NCBI GenBank assembly: GCA_902702965.1
Contig: CACRXP010000005.1
Coordinates: 3,267,618 to 3,331,617, forward strand
DNA from: Spirometra erinaceieuropaei
Taxonomy: Eukaryota > Platyhelminthes > Cestoda > Diphyllobothriidea > Diphyllobothriidae
DNA: 64,000 nt
Direction: 5' to 3'
Part shown: in pieces, positions 1-11,300 of the stretch
How the letters are laid out: every line of letters starts with the position of its first letter
How positions within the stretch are numbered: position 1 is the stretch's first letter
Notes under the pieces: generated by a model
The model's database searches: none
Told to the model about the DNA's origin: nothing
Seen by the model: the letters and a program-made list of their open reading frames with translations, nothing else
Made by a program: the position numbers and the translations under genes

Positions 1-110
1 CAGGGAGGGGGGGGGAGGTTGGGTTCAGGATTTTTGTCAGAAGTGGATTTGGAGTTTTGAGGGTCACGGTCGCGGTTAGGGTTAAATTTAGGACCGGGAA
101 GTAACTGCCT
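1..110. repeat. G-rich telomere-like degenerate sequence
   Basis: This stretch has a poly-G run near its start and GGTTGGG and GGTTAGGGTTA words near its end. It resembles scrambled TTAGGG repeats but is not a tandem array. Similar stretches occur near 12830, 13262 (opposite strand) and 62866. No gene is seen. Confidence 0.4.
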
Positions 111-218
111 CCCCCTAGAATTCAAGGTGAAATCAGAAATCAATTTGATCCGCTCGCCGATTTTTGACCCTACACCGATGATCTGAGGTCACCCAATGCC
201 TGCTACGAATGAGTTGAT

Positions 219-1025
219 GTGGACGCGGTAACAATCGGGAGATGGCACCCAAAAAAATCCGCCTAACCAAAGCAGCCTGTCTTAGGGGACAGGTGGTAAA
301 AAGGGGTTTTATGGGTGGTGGCTGGTCGGGATGTACGATACTGGCCGATGGAAAGGCTTATTTGAACAGGTGAATGATCGAAGTTGGCCCGCTCTCCGTT
401 CCGTTATTACAAAATGGGTCGCCAAAGTAGTATAGTGGTAACGGACGAGTGGAAGGCGTATAATCGTCTTCCCTCAGAAGGTTATCTACGTTTATCTGTT
501 AACCACTCAAAGAACTTCAAGGCCCCTACCACCGGACGGCACACCAATGCCATTGAGGCCTACTGGAGTAGACTGAAAAGGAAACTCCACGAGGGAGGCC
601 CTGTATGTGGTCGAGCTGTGTGGGCTCACATAGACGAACTACAGTATCGTCTTTGGTTTGGCCTCAATGCCATGTCTTTGACAGATGCCTGGGAACTGTT
701 CCTGTCCCATATTGTGCAGACTTATCCCATTTAAAATTGATTTTGTTTTGTAATAAACTGTCATAATGCGAATGTATGCCGTATATTCAGGTGTATGTGT
801 GTGACGATGGGGAGGGTTGGGTAACAGCGACCATCGTCCATGTAACCTCCTGCGATGTTCGTTCGGCCAGCCCATGCTAGGCCGTCGGGGAAAGTCCAAG
901 TAGATCGTGAAAGTACGCCTGCAACCGCTGATATAGCCTGAAGGCGTTTGAGTCCACTGTTAAAGGTATTATTTTTAGGTAACGGATTTTGTTGGGTGCC
1001 ATCTCCCGATTGTTACCGTGGACGC
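219..1025 (+). mobile_element. Merlin-type (IS1016-related) DNA transposon, internally deleted
   Basis: The 35-bp terminal inverted repeats at 227-261 and 983-1017 begin GGTAACAATCGGGAGATGGC and differ at one position. They are flanked by a perfect 8-bp direct repeat, GTGGACGC, at 219-226 and 1018-1025. Terminal repeats plus an 8-bp target duplication plus an IS1595/ISXO2-like transposase tail are what is known for Merlin elements. At 791 bp between duplications the element is shorter than a full-length one, and the 5' part of the transposase is missing, so it is probably non-autonomous. The element's own name is not recognisable to me. Confidence 0.88.
384..734 (+). pseudogene. Merlin transposase, C-terminal remnant (DDE/IS1595-like)
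   Basis: The reading frame encodes VVTDEWKAY, then NHSKNF, then HTNAIEAYWSRLKRKL. These are the second catalytic Asp block and the Glu block of the ISXO2/IS1595-like DDE domain that Merlin transposases share. The first catalytic Asp and the N-terminal half are absent. A related stretch (GMYDTGRWKGLF...) lies in another frame at about 330-425, so the gene carries at least one frameshift near 415-425. The 116 aa compare with about 300 aa for a complete transposase. It lies inside the 219-1025 element. It is almost certainly inactive. Confidence 0.8.
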
Positions 1026-1789
1026 TAGTCACCTCGTCAAAAATGAAATTGATATTTAATTTCTTCGGGGAATCATACAGCACATCTCAGCACGATCGTC
1101 AGAAAACGGTCTTTATTGTATCCTTCAACGACGATCATCTCTCAATTACAAATCCTTTGACGTTCTATCCATATCTCCTTTTCACTCTGTCTTCCCATCG
1201 TTCATTCCCTATTCATGACAGCTGCCTGATAAGTGACATTCGAAAATTTATATTTCCCATTTAATGGCAACGTCCCTGCCACACATCTCCATTCTTAACC
1301 TGGCGATCTTTGGACGCTTTCATTCACCTGTTTATACTTTAATGTTAGCGTGTTGTTTTTCTCGTTTAACTAGAATAAGTGTGTTCTAACATTAAGACTC
1401 GCCCTTCGCCTGCTCCCATCTGTTGCCTACGCCACTTGCTTTATTTAAGTCGAGGCCAAAAAACGATGATATACTACAATGGGCAGACATTGCAACGAAT
1501 AAATTATTGACCCTATTACCCAGCCCATTTTTTCGGACCCCAATCTTAATAAGTGGCTCTGTTCTACCCGGCATTGCTTTCCTCATGTCACCTGCTGCAT
1601 GACGGTGTACTAGCGACCAGTTAGACCGTGCCTTGCTTGGTTTCCAACTTGTCATTAAAACCGTCACATATTTTCATTTTGTCCATTTCTCTCGGCATTT
1701 GATCTTTTGCATCTCAATCACAGAAAATGAAGACTTTTTTGCCCAAACCTTTGAAAAATTTCTTTTAAAAAGAGGCTGATCTTCCTATC
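1026..1789. other. No recognisable feature
   Basis: I see only short random frames here, no splice-bounded exon and no match to the other repeats in the window. Confidence 0.5.
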
Positions 1790-2959
1790 ACAGTTCGACC
1801 GTCGCATCCACCGTGTGCTCCACAGCAAGTTGAGGCAGGCATGGTGACTTGCGCGTGATTTAGTTTATAGTGAGTGTGGACTTGCGCAGCATCTACTGCA
1901 CTCTCTCCTCCTCCCTCACCGGAACCCAGTGGCAATACATAGTCACGAAGACCGGAGGCGGGGGAGCGCGCATGTGGATGGCACAGTCGAGCCTGCACCT
2001 GGACGCTCCATTCCACATCTCCTACTCTATACAGCAAATGACCAGGATTTAACCAATAACAAAAAGGAGCTGGCGCTGCCAGAGGCGCACCTAAGCGTAC
2101 CTCACACCTGGCTCGGACCCCACGGAGCGTGAGCGCGATAAATACCACATTAAGAAGGAGCCATTGCAGCCTGACTCTTAAACCACCAGTTGGCCGCTAC
2201 ACAAACACATAATACTGGGCCGACTGCAAAGTCTAAGGTATCACGTCAAACGGCAACCTTCAAGCCACGACTTTAGCGCTACGTGACAGTTTTAGGCGCG
2301 TTAGATTATGTATAGTGAGGAAAGTGCGCTTAGTCGTCGACTTCACTCTGACTTCCCATTCCCAGGCTCGAGTCAGTGTCTGAGTCGGTCAGTTGACAGG
2401 CGGGGGGAATGGGCGCGGTAGCTGACACATCTAGTGACCCTGTCTGCGGGCGCCACATGTGCAACCTGGCCCCCAAAATAGAAGCATCAGGAATTCACAC
2501 AACGTGGGTTAGGCCATAGGTCACGCTAGGAAGGAACTGTTTCGGCCTGGCTCTCGGCCCACCAGTCAGCCACTCCAAACGAACACAAACAACTGGGAAG
2601 ACTGCGTGGACTGAGTTAGGGCGTCAGTCAGCAGCCTTCCAGGCCACGGCGCTTGAAGCACCGTGTTGGACTCGGACTCGGTGGAGGACGGTAGTTGGGA
2701 TTCAGGAGTGCAATCAGTGTTGATTTTCTGCGTGATGGGCGAGGCAAAGGTAGACTGGAGGATATCGAAAGGTGTCGTTCGGGAGCTGCATTTGCTACGA
2801 AGATGTCCAATGAAACCGATTGGTGCCCAGAACGCCCGCTGGCATCGTAGGCAGGTCGGGGTGGTTGAGTTTTGGCGTTGCGAGGCGGGGACAGTTGAGA
2901 TTTGCGAGCTTCGCGATTGGCTTTGACTACGGTGATGCGGATGGCTTCGTAGATTGCTG
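1790..2959 (-). pseudogene. Old LINE copy, 3' part (one zinc finger plus 3' UTR)
   Basis: Read on the minus strand this follows the intact LINE from about 6870 to 9368. It has the stretch before the first finger, one finger of the form CLRC-x12-HLRSKC, and then the 3' UTR. The paired fingers found in the intact element are missing, by deletion or because this lineage never had them. A frameshift separates the segment just before the finger (homologous to KREARKSQL) from the finger frame. The 3' end (minus strand, near 1790) reads CGAACTGT, as in the intact copy. It continues at 9369-11300: the two parts are one element split by the 2960-9368 insertion. Confidence 0.8.
2951..2959. repeat. Left target-site duplication of the full-length LINE
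   Basis: AGATTGCTG here is repeated exactly at 9369-9377. Removing 2960-9377 restores a continuous minus-strand LINE whose codons then align with the intact copy (…TGAAIYEA…), which confirms the junction. Confidence 0.85.
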
Positions 2960-3219
2960 GGGTGTAGGGGTGTCAGCGGTGGGTTCACGTGAAGGTCGTA
3001 GTGGTCGCTCACTTGCTTGCAGGTAAGACTACGCCTAGCGTCCACTTGCTGGCACTCAACTCTCACCTGTGGCTCCACGTAGCTGGGCTCTGCTCAGCGG
3101 CCACACCCGGGGCAACCGCCTCGACCGGCGGGCTAAACCAAGTGAGGGCGGTTACTCCCTGTGCGCGTTGTGCCGCGTGCACAGGTGACTGCGGACTCCG
3201 TGGACGGTTGGTCGGATGG

Positions 3220-3420
3220 AACACCGCGCCGGCGCCGTCGTGACGAGGCTCTGTCTGGCACACCGCTGGTCAGCCGGTTGGTGGTGGAACGTCGCATCGG
3301 CATCGTCGAGACGAGGCTCCGCCTGGTACGCCGTTGATCAGCCGGTGGGATGGATCTCCGAATTGACACCGTCGACACGCGCCCATCTGGTGCACCGTAG
3401 GAGACCGCAGGCTTGCGGCA
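3220..3420 (+). repeat. Degenerate tandem repeats in LINE 5' UTR (~65-70 bp units)
   Basis: The block 'acgaggct...ctgg-caccg-...tcagccggt' recurs at about 3242, 3311 and, more diverged, 3376. The spacings are about 69 and 65 bp. A further partial unit may lie near 3596. LINE 5' UTRs often contain promoter monomers, so these may be internal promoter units. That role is inference. Confidence 0.55.
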
Positions 3421-3463
3421 ATGCCGTAAGCCATAGGCAAATTCGAGTCGTTCTTCCACTGCC

Positions 3464-3471
3464 AAAAAAAA
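3464..3471 (+). other. A8 run between an upstream ATG frame and the LINE ORF
   Basis: An overlapping frame opens with ATG at 3216 and runs through this A8 tract, while the polyprotein frame has no ATG. A one-base slip or a one-base indel in this tract would join the two. Either ribosomal slippage or a plain homopolymer indel could explain it. Confidence 0.35.
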
Positions 3472-3474
3472 CTC

Positions 3475-6400
3475 GTGGCCCACAGTGGAGTTCGGCCGCG
3501 CCGGCACATCAAGCAGCCCCTATTCAGGGGTCAGGGCACTGCTTCCTTCGGGGGGGGGCCTGGAAAAGCTGGCCTAAAAATTGCTGGGGAACCACGTCGT
3601 CTGCTGGCGCACCGTGGTCGCAGACGCAAAACTCACGGTCGAAACAATCAAACTCGAAACAACAACAACAACAACCATACTCCTTCTCCTCATCCTACCT
3701 CTTCTACCTCTACCTCCGTCTATTCTTCTGTCTATTCTTCTCCTTCGTCGTCTTCTTCTCCACCTCCTTCCCGTCGCCCCACTCGCTTTCTCCAGACTGG
3801 CAGGGTGAGCCCGCTCACTCTGGCAGCCTGGAATGTTCCTTCCCTTTTAGACAATCCGAGGAGCAACCGACCGGAACGGAGGACGGCGCTAGTGGCACGA
3901 GAACTGGCGCGCTACAAGGTGGACATCGCCGCACTCAGCGAGACCCGATTCTCCGAACAAGGCCAACTGGAGGAGGTGGGTGCCGGTTACACCTTCTTCT
4001 GGAGTGGTCGACCCAGGGCAGAGCGACGAGACGCGGGCGTCGCCTTCGCCATCCGGACCGACATCGTGGGACGACTGCCCAGTCTACCGCAAGGCATCAA
4101 CGATCGCCTGATGAGCCTCCGCCTGCCCCTCCGGCGAGGAGGCGAATTCGCCACCATCATCAGCGCCTACGCTCCGACGATGACCAGTTCCGACGCCGTC
4201 AGAGACAAATTCTACGAGGACCTGCACGCCCTCTTGGCGACTGTGTCGAAGGCGGACAAGTTGATTGTCCTTGGTGACTTCAACGCCCGCGTCGGCACAG
4301 ACCATACTGCCTGGAGGGGCGTGCTGGGTCCCCACGGTCTCCGCGGCTCCAACGACAACGGCCTGCTTCTCCTCCGCACCTGCGCAGAACACCGCCTCAC
4401 CCTGACGAACACGTTCTTCTGTCTGCCGGAGCGAGAGAAGGCCACCTGGAGGCATCCTCGGTCGCGCCAGTGGCACCTACTGGATTATGTCCTCGTCCGA
4501 AGGCGAGATCGGCGGGACGTGCTGGTGACGAAGGCGATCGCGGGTGCTGACGGGTGGACCGACCATCGCCTCGTCATCTGGAAGATGCGTATTCGCCTAC
4601 AGCCTCGCAGGAGACCACAAGGTAAGCGACCCCCAGGTAAGCTGAATGTTGCTTTGTTGTCTTTGCCTGCTCACCGTCTCCATTTCAGCAATGAGCTAGC
4701 TCAACGGCTAGACAACCTTCCTATCGCTGCCGCCGCCACCGCCGCCGCTGCCGAGAACGCCTCCGTGGAGAACCGCTGGTGTCAACTGCGTGACACAGTC
4801 CAATCGACGGCGCTCGCCGTCCTCGGTCGCGCTCCCCGCCAACACCAGGACTGGTTCGACGACAACGACGCTGCCATCAGAAATCTGCTTGCCGAGAAGA
4901 ACCGCCTACACAAAGCCTACGTAGATCACCCCACTGAGGACAACAAAGCTGCCTTCTACCGCAGTCGCCGACAGCTTCAGCAACGACTGCGCGAGATGCA
5001 GGACGCCTGGACTGCTCGCAAAGCTGAGGAGATCCAAGGCTACGCGGACCTTAACGAATGGAAGAACTTCTTCTCCGCGATCAAAGCTGTCTACGGTCCG
5101 CCGACGAAGGGCACTGCTCCTCTCCTCAGCGCCGACGGCAGCACTCTCCTGACTGAGAAGACGCAAATCCTGCAGCGATGGGCCGAGCACTTCCGAGGCG
5201 TCTTCAACCGCCCTTCCGTCATCTCCGACGCCGCCATCGCCCGCCTGCCGCAAGTGGCGACCAACGTGGACCTCGACCTCCCGCCATCTCTCCAGGAAAC
5301 GATCAGGGCCGTGCAGCAGCTCTCCAGCGGGAAAGCACCCGGATCGGACGCAATCCCTGCTGAGGTCTACAAGCACGGAGGTCCCCTACTGATGGATCAC
5401 CTGACTGCGCTCTTCCAGGAGATGTGGCGTCAAGGTGAAGTCCCGCAAGATTTCAAGGACGCAACTATCGTGCACCTATACAAGCGCAAAGGGAATCGCC
5501 AAGTCTGCCACAACCACCGCGGCATCTCCCTACTGAACATCGCCGGGAAGATCTTCGCTCGCATCCTGCTCAACCGCCTCAACAACCATCTGGAACAGGG
5601 CCTTCTGCCGGAAAGCCAATGCGGCTTCCGTCGTCATCGTGGAACCACGGATATGATCGTCGTCGCCCGCAAACTTCAGGAGAAGTGCCAGGAGATGCGG
5701 ACCCACCTGTACTCTACCTTCGTGGACCTGACGAAAGCCTTCGACACGGTGAATCGTGAAGGACTGTGGAAGATCATGATAAAATTCGGCTGTCCGGAGC
5801 GATTCACTCAGATGGTGCGTCAGCTGCACGACGGTATGATGGCGCGAGTCACGGACAACGGAGCTGTCTCAGAGGCATTCGCAGTGACCAACGGAGTGAA
5901 GCAGGGATGCATGCTGGCACCAACCCTCTTCAGTCTCATGTTCTCTGCCATGCTGATGGACGCCTACCGCGACGAACGCCCCGGGATCCCCATCGCCTAC
6001 AGGACGGACGGTCGTCTCCTGAATCAACGGCGCATGAACTTCCAATCGCGTGTATCCACAGCCACCGTGCACAAACTCCTCTTCGCCGACGACTGCGCCC
6101 TGAACACCACCTCGGAAGAGGAGATGCAACGGAGCATGGACCTATTCTCCGCCGCCTGCGAGAACTTTGGGCTGGTTATCAACACGCAGAAGACGGTGGT
6201 GATGCATCAGCCGCCTCCCAACTCAGCCACAGCCCCCAACGCGCCGCAAATCAACGTGAATGGTACTCAACTGCAAGTGGTAGAGAACTTCCCGTACCTG
6301 GGCAACACGCTCTCCCGCAACACCAAGATCGACGATGAAGTCGCCAACAGGATCTCGAAAGCCAGTCAAGCCTTCGGTCGCCTCCAAAGCACAGTCTGGA

Positions 6401-8295
6401 ATCGTCATGGTCTCCAACTGAGCACAAAGCTGAAGATGTACAAAGCCGTCATCCTGCCGACGCTACTGTATAGAGCGGAGACTTGGACGGTGTACACGAG
6501 GCAGGCACGTCGACTAAACCACTTCCACCTCAGCTGTCTCCGCCGCATCCTGAGGCTGAACTGGCAGGATCGAATCCCTGACACGGAAGTACTGGAGCGA
6601 ACGGGAATCCTCAGCATCTACGCCATACTGAGACAAATGCAGCTGCGCTGGAGCGGCCACCTGGTGCGCATGGATGACGAGCGACTACCCAAACGACTCT
6701 TGTACGGAGACGTCGCGACGGGTTCTCGCCGTCAAGGAGGCCAGATTCGCCGTTACAAGGATACCCTGAAGTCCTCCCTGAAATGCCTGCAAATCAACCC
6801 GACCAACTGGGAGGAGCTCGCACTCGATCGACCGACCTGGTGGAGGACAGTGAAGACAGGCGCTGCTATCTATGAAGCCAACCGAATCGCTGCCGCCAAA
6901 GCGAAACGCGAAGCCCGCAAATCACAACTTCGCCCAGTCCGCAACGCCGCCGCACAACCTCCCCCTACGTGTCCTCGATGCCACCGGACATTCCGGGCAC
7001 GAATCGGACTTGTTGGACATCTTCGGATCAACTGCACCTCTCGAACTGCTCCAGCCATCGTCCCCCCGCCCGCCTCTTCCTCGTCCTCTCTGCCGCCAAC
7101 TAACTCTGACACTCCTCCTTTACCACCACTTCCATCCTCCTCCTTCTCCTCCACTGCCCCAGCGGCAGCCGTTCAGACTGCCGTCTCACACATCACCAAC
7201 CCCAACACAACATCCGACATCACCTCTCCCACCTCTCCCGATTCCAGTGATGAGGATCAGGATTACACCTGCCCTCACTGTGACCGCACATTCACCTCAC
7301 ACATCGGCCTGTTCGGTCACTTGCGAATCCATCGCACAGAGACTGGCGAACCAGTGCCTGGAGCACCAACCTACACCCACCGCACTCGCCTCCACTGCCC
7401 ACAATGCCCTCGCACCTTCACTCATCGCATGGGTCTATTTGGCCACATGCGCATCCACGAGAGCGGAATTGACCGCAGCCTTGACACACCCACCCCGCCA
7501 AGCCCCACTCCCAATCCACCACCTAGTGCACCCACTAACCACTCCCCAGCCGACATCGACGCCACCGACCCTACCACCCTCCACTCCTCCCCTTCCTCCT
7601 CCTCTTCCTCCTTCACTGCCACAACGACGGCCGCTTCGGCGTCTGTCGCCCACGACTTCACCACAGCCGAACCTGACACAACAACCGGCACAACCCCTGC
7701 AACCTCCATCATCAGACGTGAGGGCCAGGACTACATCTGCCCTCACTGCGATCGCACCTTCACTTCACGCATTGGCCTGGTCGGTCACTTGCGAATCCAT
7801 CGCACAGAGACTGGCGAACCAGTGCCTGGAGCACCAACCTACACTCACCGCACTCGCCTCCACTGCCCACACTGCCCTCGCACCTACAGGCATCGCATGG
7901 GTCTATTCGGCCACATGCGCATCCACGAGAGCGGAATTGACCACAATTCTGATACAGTCACGACATCCAACACATCCACCACGCCCAGACCAATCCTCGC
8001 TCCACCGTCACACGCGTCGACCACCACCACCGCCACCACCACTAACACAACTGCTTCCTCTACAGCTGACACCGACACCGCCAACCACTCATGCCCACAC
8101 TGTCCACGCACCTTCACCTCACACATCGGCCTGGTCGGTCACTTGCGAATCCATCGCACAGAGACTGGCGAACCAGTGCTTGGAGCACCAACCTACACCC
8201 ACCGCACTCGCCTCCACTGCCCACACTGCCCTCGCACCTTCACGCATCGCATGGGTCTATTCGGCCACATGCGCATCCACGACGACCTGCGGTAG
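3475..8295 (+). CDS. LINE polyprotein: AP-like endonuclease, reverse transcriptase, seven C2H2-type zinc fingers
   Basis: The frame is open from 3430 to the stop at 8293-8295. Counting from the GTG at 3475 it gives 1606 aa. It has no ATG before the endonuclease, so the true start is unclear. Domains: a Ser/Pro/Asn-rich leader (aa 1-110); an apurinic-type endonuclease at about 112-370 ([26 protein letters not shown]); an RT at about 640-900 with YKRKGN, RGISLLN, AFDTVNR and LFADDCAL (FADD at the active site); and a LINE C-terminal region to about 1140. One CCHC finger (~1165) is followed by three finger pairs (~1266/1308, 1421/1464, 1540/1582). It would nick target DNA and reverse-transcribe its own RNA. 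The reading frame is intact and no obvious lesion is seen. Confidence 0.92.
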   Translation: MAHSGVRPRRHIKQPLFRGQGTASFGGGPGKAGLKIAGEPRRLLAHRGRRRKTHGRNNQTRNNNNNNHTPSPHPTSSTSTSVYSSVYSSPSSSSSPPPSRRPTRFLQTGRVSPLTLAAWNVPSLLDNPRSNRPERRTALVARELARYKVDIAALSETRFSEQGQLEEVGAGYTFFWSGRPRAERRDAGVAFAIRTDIVGRLPSLPQGINDRLMSLRLPLRRGGEFATIISAYAPTMTSSDAVRDKFYEDLHALLATVSKADKLIVLGDFNARVGTDHTAWRGVLGPHGLRGSNDNGLLLLRTCAEHRLTLTNTFFCLPEREKATWRHPRSRQWHLLDYVLVRRRDRRDVLVTKAIAGADGWTDHRLVIWKMRIRLQPRRRPQGKRPPGKLNVALLSLPAHRLHFSNELAQRLDNLPIAAAATAAAAENASVENRWCQLRDTVQSTALAVLGRAPRQHQDWFDDNDAAIRNLLAEKNRLHKAYVDHPTEDNKAAFYRSRRQLQQRLREMQDAWTARKAEEIQGYADLNEWKNFFSAIKAVYGPPTKGTAPLLSADGSTLLTEKTQILQRWAEHFRGVFNRPSVISDAAIARLPQVATNVDLDLPPSLQETIRAVQQLSSGKAPGSDAIPAEVYKHGGPLLMDHLTALFQEMWRQGEVPQDFKDATIVHLYKRKGNRQVCHNHRGISLLNIAGKIFARILLNRLNNHLEQGLLPESQCGFRRHRGTTDMIVVARKLQEKCQEMRTHLYSTFVDLTKAFDTVNREGLWKIMIKFGCPERFTQMVRQLHDGMMARVTDNGAVSEAFAVTNGVKQGCMLAPTLFSLMFSAMLMDAYRDERPGIPIAYRTDGRLLNQRRMNFQSRVSTATVHKLLFADDCALNTTSEEEMQRSMDLFSAACENFGLVINTQKTVVMHQPPPNSATAPNAPQINVNGTQLQVVENFPYLGNTLSRNTKIDDEVANRISKASQAFGRLQSTVWNRHGLQLSTKLKMYKAVILPTLLYRAETWTVYTRQARRLNHFHLSCLRRILRLNWQDRIPDTEVLERTGILSIYAILRQMQLRWSGHLVRMDDERLPKRLLYGDVATGSRRQGGQIRRYKDTLKSSLKCLQINPTNWEELALDRPTWWRTVKTGAAIYEANRIAAAKAKREARKSQLRPVRNAAAQPPPTCPRCHRTFRARIGLVGHLRINCTSRTAPAIVPPPASSSSSLPPTNSDTPPLPPLPSSSFSSTAPAAAVQTAVSHITNPNTTSDITSPTSPDSSDEDQDYTCPHCDRTFTSHIGLFGHLRIHRTETGEPVPGAPTYTHRTRLHCPQCPRTFTHRMGLFGHMRIHESGIDRSLDTPTPPSPTPNPPPSAPTNHSPADIDATDPTTLHSSPSSSSSSFTATTTAASASVAHDFTTAEPDTTTGTTPATSIIRREGQDYICPHCDRTFTSRIGLVGHLRIHRTETGEPVPGAPTYTHRTRLHCPHCPRTYRHRMGLFGHMRIHESGIDHNSDTVTTSNTSTTPRPILAPPSHASTTTTATTTNTTASSTADTDTANHSCPHCPRTFTSHIGLVGHLRIHRTETGEPVLGAPTYTHRTRLHCPHCPRTFTHRMGLFGHMRIHDDLR
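6967..8290 (+). repeat. Tandem zinc-finger pair array inside the LINE ORF
   Basis: Fingers of the form CPHCxRTFTSxIGLxGHLRIH alternate with [21 protein letters not shown]. They form three near-identical pairs at 7270-7460, 7738-7930 and 8092-8280, each separated by Ser/Thr/Pro-rich spacers. A lone CCHC finger at 6967-7032 precedes them. The very high nucleotide identity of the pairs indicates recent internal duplication or conversion. Confidence 0.85.
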
Positions 8296-9368
8296 ACAAC
8301 CGCCGGTCACACCACACGTTACCTCACTCCCTACCTCCTAACACCATCATCCCACCAGACATCAACCCCCACACACCTCATGCACTCAACTGCCGCCTCC
8401 CACGCAAGTGGGAAGTGTGCATCTCGACTCGGTCCGCATGCGGCTTCGGCTGCACGGGTGACTTGTGTCCGAGACTATCCCGGCACGTCAAGCGTCGTGG
8501 ATAGGAAGGTTGCTGATTGAGGTCCGCTCTCGGTTCACGCAGTTCGTCACGTTGTGTGTGGGTGTTGTGTGTAGTGGCGGACTGGTGGGCTGGGGACGGG
8601 CTGAAGCAGCACCTTCCACGGCCCTCTCACGCCAGTGGGAGACACGCCGTTCTACCCCCGTTGTGTGAAATCCTGGTGTTTGTGTGTATGGGGGGCCAGG
8701 TCGTGCTGTGGCGCGCGCAGGCATGGTCAGTCGACCATGTCAGCCACCGCGCCCATTCCCCACTCCAGTCTGTTGACCGGCTCGGACAGCGGCTGGGGTG
8801 TGGGAGTGGGAAGGGAGAGTGAGGTCGACGACTCAGCGCACTTTCTCCTCACTATAAACAATCTGACGCGCTTGAAGCTATCACGGTGCGCTAAAAGCCG
8901 TGGCTTGGAAGGTTGCCAACTGACGGGATACCTTGGACCTCCTCCTTAACGGGAGGAGGTCTGAGAGTCAGGCTGCAATGGCTCCTTTTTAATGTGGCCT
9001 CTATGGCCCTCCTACCACAGTGTGGGATCCGAGCCAGGCGTTGGCGGCACGCCCAGGTGCGGCTTCGGCCGTGCCAGCCTCCAAATCTCTGCTGTGTTGG
9101 TTGAAATCCTGGTTATTGTTGTGTGGACCAGGGGGGTGGTGGAACGCTAAGGTGAGGATCCGTCCGAGCCATCCACCTGCGGCCTCCCTCGTCCCCGGTC
9201 TTCTTGACTCTGTCTTGACACCGGGCCCAGGCGGGGGAGGAGGAGAGACTGTAGGTAGATGCAGCGCAAGTCTACCAGCACTATAAACCCCTGCGCAAGT
9301 CACCGTCCCTGCTCCCACCTTCTGTGGGGCACACGGTGGACATCGTCGAAAACGACGGTCGAACTGTC
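8296..9368 (+). other. LINE 3' UTR
   Basis: Untranslated, GC-rich and conserved with the minus-strand copy at 1790-2640 and with isolated 3' ends at 40074-40270 and 53330-53560. Repeated preservation of this end in truncated copies fits target-primed reverse transcription starting from the 3' end. Confidence 0.75.
9344..9357 (+). other. 3'-terminal hairpin of the LINE
   Basis: CGTCG-AAAA-CGACG forms a 5-bp stem with a 4-nt loop, 11 nt from the element end. The copy at 40079-40092 keeps the same stem with another loop (CGTCG-GTAA-CGACG on its minus strand). It may be the RT recognition structure; this is inference. Confidence 0.45.
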
Positions 9369-11300
9369 AGATTGCTGCACCTGTGTTCACTGCTCTCCAG
9401 CAAGTATGTCGTTCCCGGGCGAGGTCTTCTCAGTTAGCCGGGCCAATTTATAGGCGCTTGAGGGAGGTCTTCAGGGTTTCCTTTTAGCGCCGGACTTGAC
9501 CTGGTTGGCGGGATTCCGTGGCGACATCTCCATAGAAGAGTTGTTTAGGTAATTGCTCGTCCGCGCGAACCAGACGGCCGCTCCAATGCAATTGCAGCTG
9601 TCTCAGCAAGGCGTAGATGCTGAGGATTCCCGTCCGCTTTTGTAGGGGATCCGGTCGTGCCATCTCTGCTTCAACATCTGTCAGAGACAGCTATGGAGGG
9701 AATGGTTGTGTCTGCGAGCCTGCTCCTTGTACACCGTTCAAGTCTCTGCTCGATACAGCAACGTCGACAGGCTGACCGCTTTGTACATCTTCATTTTGGT
9801 GCCGATGTGAAGACCGCGTCGATTCCAGACTGTGTTTTGCGGACGGCCGAAGGCTTGGCTGGCTTTGGAAATCCAACGAGACACTTTATCGTCGATTTTG
9901 GTGCTCCGAGAGACGATGCTGCCCAGACAGGTGAAGTTGTTCATATTTTGCAGTTGGACGCTGTTCGACGCAGGCAGCACCAGGTGGCGGTTGATGCATA
10001 ACCACCGCCTTCTCTCTACTGATGACCAGACCGAAATTATTGCAGGCGGCATCGAAGAGATCCATGTTCCTTTGCATGTCCCCATCGGAGGTAGCGCTCA
10101 GAGCTCAGTCGTCTGCGAAATGAAGTCCACGGGCAGTAGTTGTGGGTACACGCGACCGGAACTGCATCCGTCGCTAGTTGAAGAGTTGGCCATCCGTTCT
10201 GTAGGCGACGCGGATCCCGGGGAGTTCGTCATGCTAGGTGTCCATTAGCAAGGCAGAGAACATGAGAGTGTAGAGGGTAGGCGATAGGACGCAGCCCTCT
10301 TTCGCTCCGCTGGTCACTGCAAATGCCTCTGAGACGACTCCATTGTCCGCGACGAGTGCCGTCATGTCATCTTGGAGCTGACGCACCATCTGAGTGAATC
10401 GCCCGAGACAGCCAAATTTCTGCATGCGTTTTCGCAGTCCTTCGCGGTTTATCGTGTCGAAGGCCTTCGTCAGATCCGCAGAGACAGAGTAGAAGTGGAC
10501 CCGTATCTCCTGAAACTTCTCCTGCAGTGGCGGGCGGCGAATATCATGTCGGTGGTTTCCCAGTGACGGCGGAAGCCGCACTGGCGTTCCGGTAGGAGAC
10601 CTTGGTTGTTGAGACGGTTGGGGAGAGTGCGAGCAAAGATCTTCCCGGTAGTGTTCAGCGAGGAGATGCCCCAATGGTTGACGCAGAGCTGGCGATCGCC
10701 TTTCCGCTTATAGAGATGGACGATTGTGGCCTACTTGAAATTCTGAGGGACTTCGCCTTGACACCACATCTCCTGGAAGAGCGCCGTCAGATGATCCATG
10801 AGTTGGGGGCCACCGTGCTTGTAGATCTCAGCGGGAGTCGCATCCAATCCAGGCGCTTTCCCGCTGGAGAGCTGTTGCGCGGCCTTGATGGTTTCGTAGA
10901 GAGAGGACGCGAGGTCGAGGTCGGCGTTGGTCTCCACTTGATGCAGAGGGACGATGACGACGTCGGAGATGGTGGGGGGATGGTTGAGGACGCCTCTGAA
11001 GTGCTCGGCCCGTCGTTGTAGAATTTGTGTCTTCTCGGTGATTAGGGTAGCCCTATCGGCGCTGACAAGAGGACTAGCTCCTTTGGTTGTGGGGCCGCAA
11101 ACAGCCTTGAAGATGTTCTTCCATTCGTTGCGATCCGCGTACCCTTGGATCTCCTCGGCCTTACGAACCACTCAAACGTCCTGCATCGGCCGCAGCCGCT
11201 GCGGCAGAAGGCGGCGTCTGACCTGTTGCACTCGGAGTGAGCTGCTTATGTGGTATGTGTCCTATGAAACAACGTTCGTTGTCGGGCGGACAGAATGAGA
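9369..11300 (-). pseudogene. Old LINE copy, RT part, continuing 1790-2959
   Basis: The minus strand encodes diverged RT-to-C-terminal segments in order. These are [17 protein letters not shown] (~11170-11120), SSGKAPGLDATPAEIYKHG (~10850), [14 protein letters not shown] (~10470), the palm and QAFGR segments (~9830) and [13 protein letters not shown] (~9640). It has many frameshifts and stops and is 5'-truncated near 11215-11300. The intact copy inserted into it at 9368/9369. Comparing the two shows considerable divergence, so this is an old, dead insertion. Confidence 0.85.

Larger units (their letters stand above)
2960..9368 (+). mobile_element. Full-length non-LTR retrotransposon (endonuclease-RT, RTE-like) with C-terminal zinc fingers
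   Basis: The 6.4-kb element is delimited by the 9-bp duplication AGATTGCTG on both sides. Its order is a 5' UTR with degenerate ~70-bp repeats, one long ORF (endonuclease, reverse transcriptase, seven zinc fingers) and a ~1.07-kb 3' UTR ending in a small hairpin. There is no poly(A) tail. It sits inside an older minus-strand copy of a related element. Because the ORF has no stop over 1600 codons, this insertion looks young. The RTE-like assignment is inference from the endonuclease and RT motifs; a phylogeny could move it. Confidence 0.85.

Noticed and set aside
1..110. A true telomere at the window edge
   Set aside because: There is no regular TTAGGG array; the words are scattered and similar patches occur inside the window.
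2566..3078. A 170-codon minus-strand protein
   Set aside because: It spans the junction between the old LINE and the inserted one. Only its zinc-finger part is LINE-derived; the N-terminal part is chance reading of the insert's 5' end.
6872..8341. A 489-codon frame overlapping the LINE ORF
   Set aside because: It is a shadow of the repetitive finger region in another frame, rich in Thr/Pro/Ser with no motif.
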